Of a stretch of DNA of 64,000 bases, positions 62,993 to 64,000 are shown piece after piece. Numbering within the stretch: position 1 is the first letter of the stretch; every line of letters starts with the position of its first letter. The notes beneath the pieces were generated by a model. That model was not told where the DNA came from. It saw only the letters and a program-made list of their open reading frames with translations, and did not search any database. Both the position numbers and the translations under genes were made by a program. The stretch comes from Argyresthia goedartella (lineage: Eukaryota; Arthropoda; Insecta; Lepidoptera; Argyresthiidae): contig OX463818.1 of NCBI GenBank assembly GCA_949825045.1, positions 24,940,906 to 25,004,905 of the forward strand. The letters run 5' to 3'.

Positions 62993-63400
62993 ATGAGCAT
63001 AAACACCGCGGCGTGTCCACACTGTCCCGGTTCCTCAAGAAAATGTGTGGTCCCCCGCGGTTTAAGTGTACATATTAGTCGCATTCATGGGAATGGGAAA
63101 GTCTATTTGTCTGCTCAAAATGTACCCACAGGAGTACTGGGGGGCGGTACGGCAGCGCCCCCTTCGTTTGAGCATCTGCCACAACTGAGAAAGACTGTTA
63201 GGATTCTCAAACATATCCCAAAGGGCGCTAGGTGCATCGCTGCATCTGCTTTATCGCGTGTCATTCAGCGATGCATCCAGTCTAATGACTTGTCTGATTG
63301 GTATGATTTGCTGACTTTTTCATATTCGGCGCTAAGGGTACCAGCATCGGTTGACCGGAGTCGGTCTCTCACGGCGCAAGTAAAGAAAATATTAACTTAG
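62993..63400 (+). pseudogene. Zinc-finger N-terminus of an RT element
   Basis: ATG at 62993 (AAAACATGAGC). Residues 8-31 read CPHCPGSSRKCVVPRGLSVHISRIHG, a C-x2-C ... H-x4-H finger of the type found at the N-terminus of R2-like and related LINE proteins (GLSVHxxRxHG). Then a helical region with HLPQLRKTVRILKHIPKGARCIAASALSRVIQRC and WYDLLTFSYSALRVP. It ends at TAG 63398; the reading continues in another frame into an RT, so one frameshift near 63385 separates the two. A translational frameshift is possible but not shown. Confidence 0.65.
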
Positions 63401-64000
63401 TAGCTGGGGGTGGGGTCGACTCACTCGAGTCAGTTTCGTCCTCTGAGGGTGTTCCCTTGTATAATCGGCGAATGCTTTATAGAGCGGTCGAAGCAAAAGT
63501 TCATGATGGTGACTTGAGCGGTGCGTTTCGCGTCCTATTGTCGGACTGCTCCGTTGCGCCAGACAAAGAGGAGACCTTATCTGCTTTAAGGGACAAGCAT
63601 CCCTCCCCCAGCCGCCCGTTGGACTTTCCCTCGGAGCCGGACATTTCATCAGAGTCCTTGTCTGTGGAAGTGTGTGATGTGGCGCAGGCTATAGGCTCAT
63701 TCAAAAACGGCTCAGCTGGTGGCATGGATGGTTTTCGTCCAGAGCACCTCAAGGAATTGACTGCGGTTGGGGCGGGGGATGGTGGGGTGGCTCTCTTGCA
63801 GCCCCTGTGCGATTTGGCCAATTATATGTTAAAGTGCATGGTTAATAGGGAGGTGTGTCCATTTCTTTATGGGGCTGCTCTTTGTGCATTGAAGAAAAAA
63901 GATGGCGGCATTCGGCCTATTGCTATCGGAAGCGTGATTCGGCGTTTAGTGGCGAAATTGGGCTGTCAAGCAGTGAGGAGCGAATTGGCTTCTGAGTTGA
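63355..64000 (+). pseudogene. Reverse transcriptase, start of domain, runs off the window
   Basis: An uninterrupted frame from 63355 to the end of the window. Reliable coding starts near 63394: NLVAGGGVDSLESV, LYNRRMLYRAVEAKVHDGDLSGAFRVLLSD, PDKEETLSALRDKHPSPS, VCDVAQAIGSFKNGSAGGMDGFRPEHLKEL, VCPFLYGAALCALKKKDGGIRPIAIGSVIRRLVAKLG. The last two blocks are RT motifs 0-2 (GSAGGxDGxRPxHLK and KKDGGxRPIAxGxxxRRLxAK). I have seen this wording in many invertebrate RT proteins but cannot assign the clade. The YxDD region lies beyond the edge. Confidence 0.75.

Overview
The window looks like repeat-dense nuclear DNA of an insect, most likely a moth or butterfly. The evidence is an AT-rich background, several related copies of a CR1/Daphne-like LINE, a tRNA-derived SINE, Helitron, pogo/Tigger, Gypsy, BEL/Pao and RTE sequences, and a short dispersed motif (GTGCGAGT...CTCGCGCACGAAGGG...CCGTAC) that I know as common in Lepidoptera. 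The order is an inference; the transposon content is read directly. I found no host single-copy gene, rRNA, functional tRNA or CRISPR array. Almost every long ORF belongs to a transposable element.

Layout. 1-6916: a decayed Helitron Rep/helicase gene split by a nearly full-length plus-strand LINE (390-5668) whose 7-bp target duplication restores the Helitron reading frame across the gap. 7510-9890: a minus-strand LINE of the same kind, itself carrying a 3' fragment of another LINE. About 11403-19600: a decayed minus-strand pogo/Tigger element, with a Gypsy element (11856-17506; LTRs, protease, RT-RNase H, integrase; 4-bp target duplication GTAC) inserted in it. 19021-23720: a nearly identical 2.35-kb tandem duplication whose left edge cuts the pogo transposase gene. 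24331-28920: four LINE remnants in both orientations. 30055-36620: a minus-strand LINE split by about 5.6 kb that begins with one LTR-like repeat and contains a second (30222-30640, 35125-35551), with no recognisable pol between them. 36621-45516: mostly unassigned DNA with SINEs, a MITE-like foldback, dispersed repeats and a 51-bp minisatellite. 45517-53953: a BEL/Pao element with a single 1637-codon gag-pol ORF, cut off near the end of integrase and followed by a second, apparently identical copy of its own upstream flank, which continues past the insertion point as an empty site. 54840-59170: a well-preserved LINE ORF2, a SINE, and an RTE fragment inserted in a Jockey-like LINE with an 11-bp duplication. 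59770-60793: a decayed Tc1/mariner-like element. 62993-64000: the start of a zinc-finger plus reverse-transcriptase element that runs off the window.

The genes do not form one pathway. They are independent mobile elements at different stages of decay, nested in an order that can partly be read from target duplications. The most unusual features are structural: several long, near-perfect palindromes with loops of 4-5 nt (one pair explains a frameshift in LINE ORF1 exactly), the BEL/empty-site junction, and coding-compatible minisatellites with 30-bp and 51-bp periods. I found no convincing new biological system; these are the items most worth checking.
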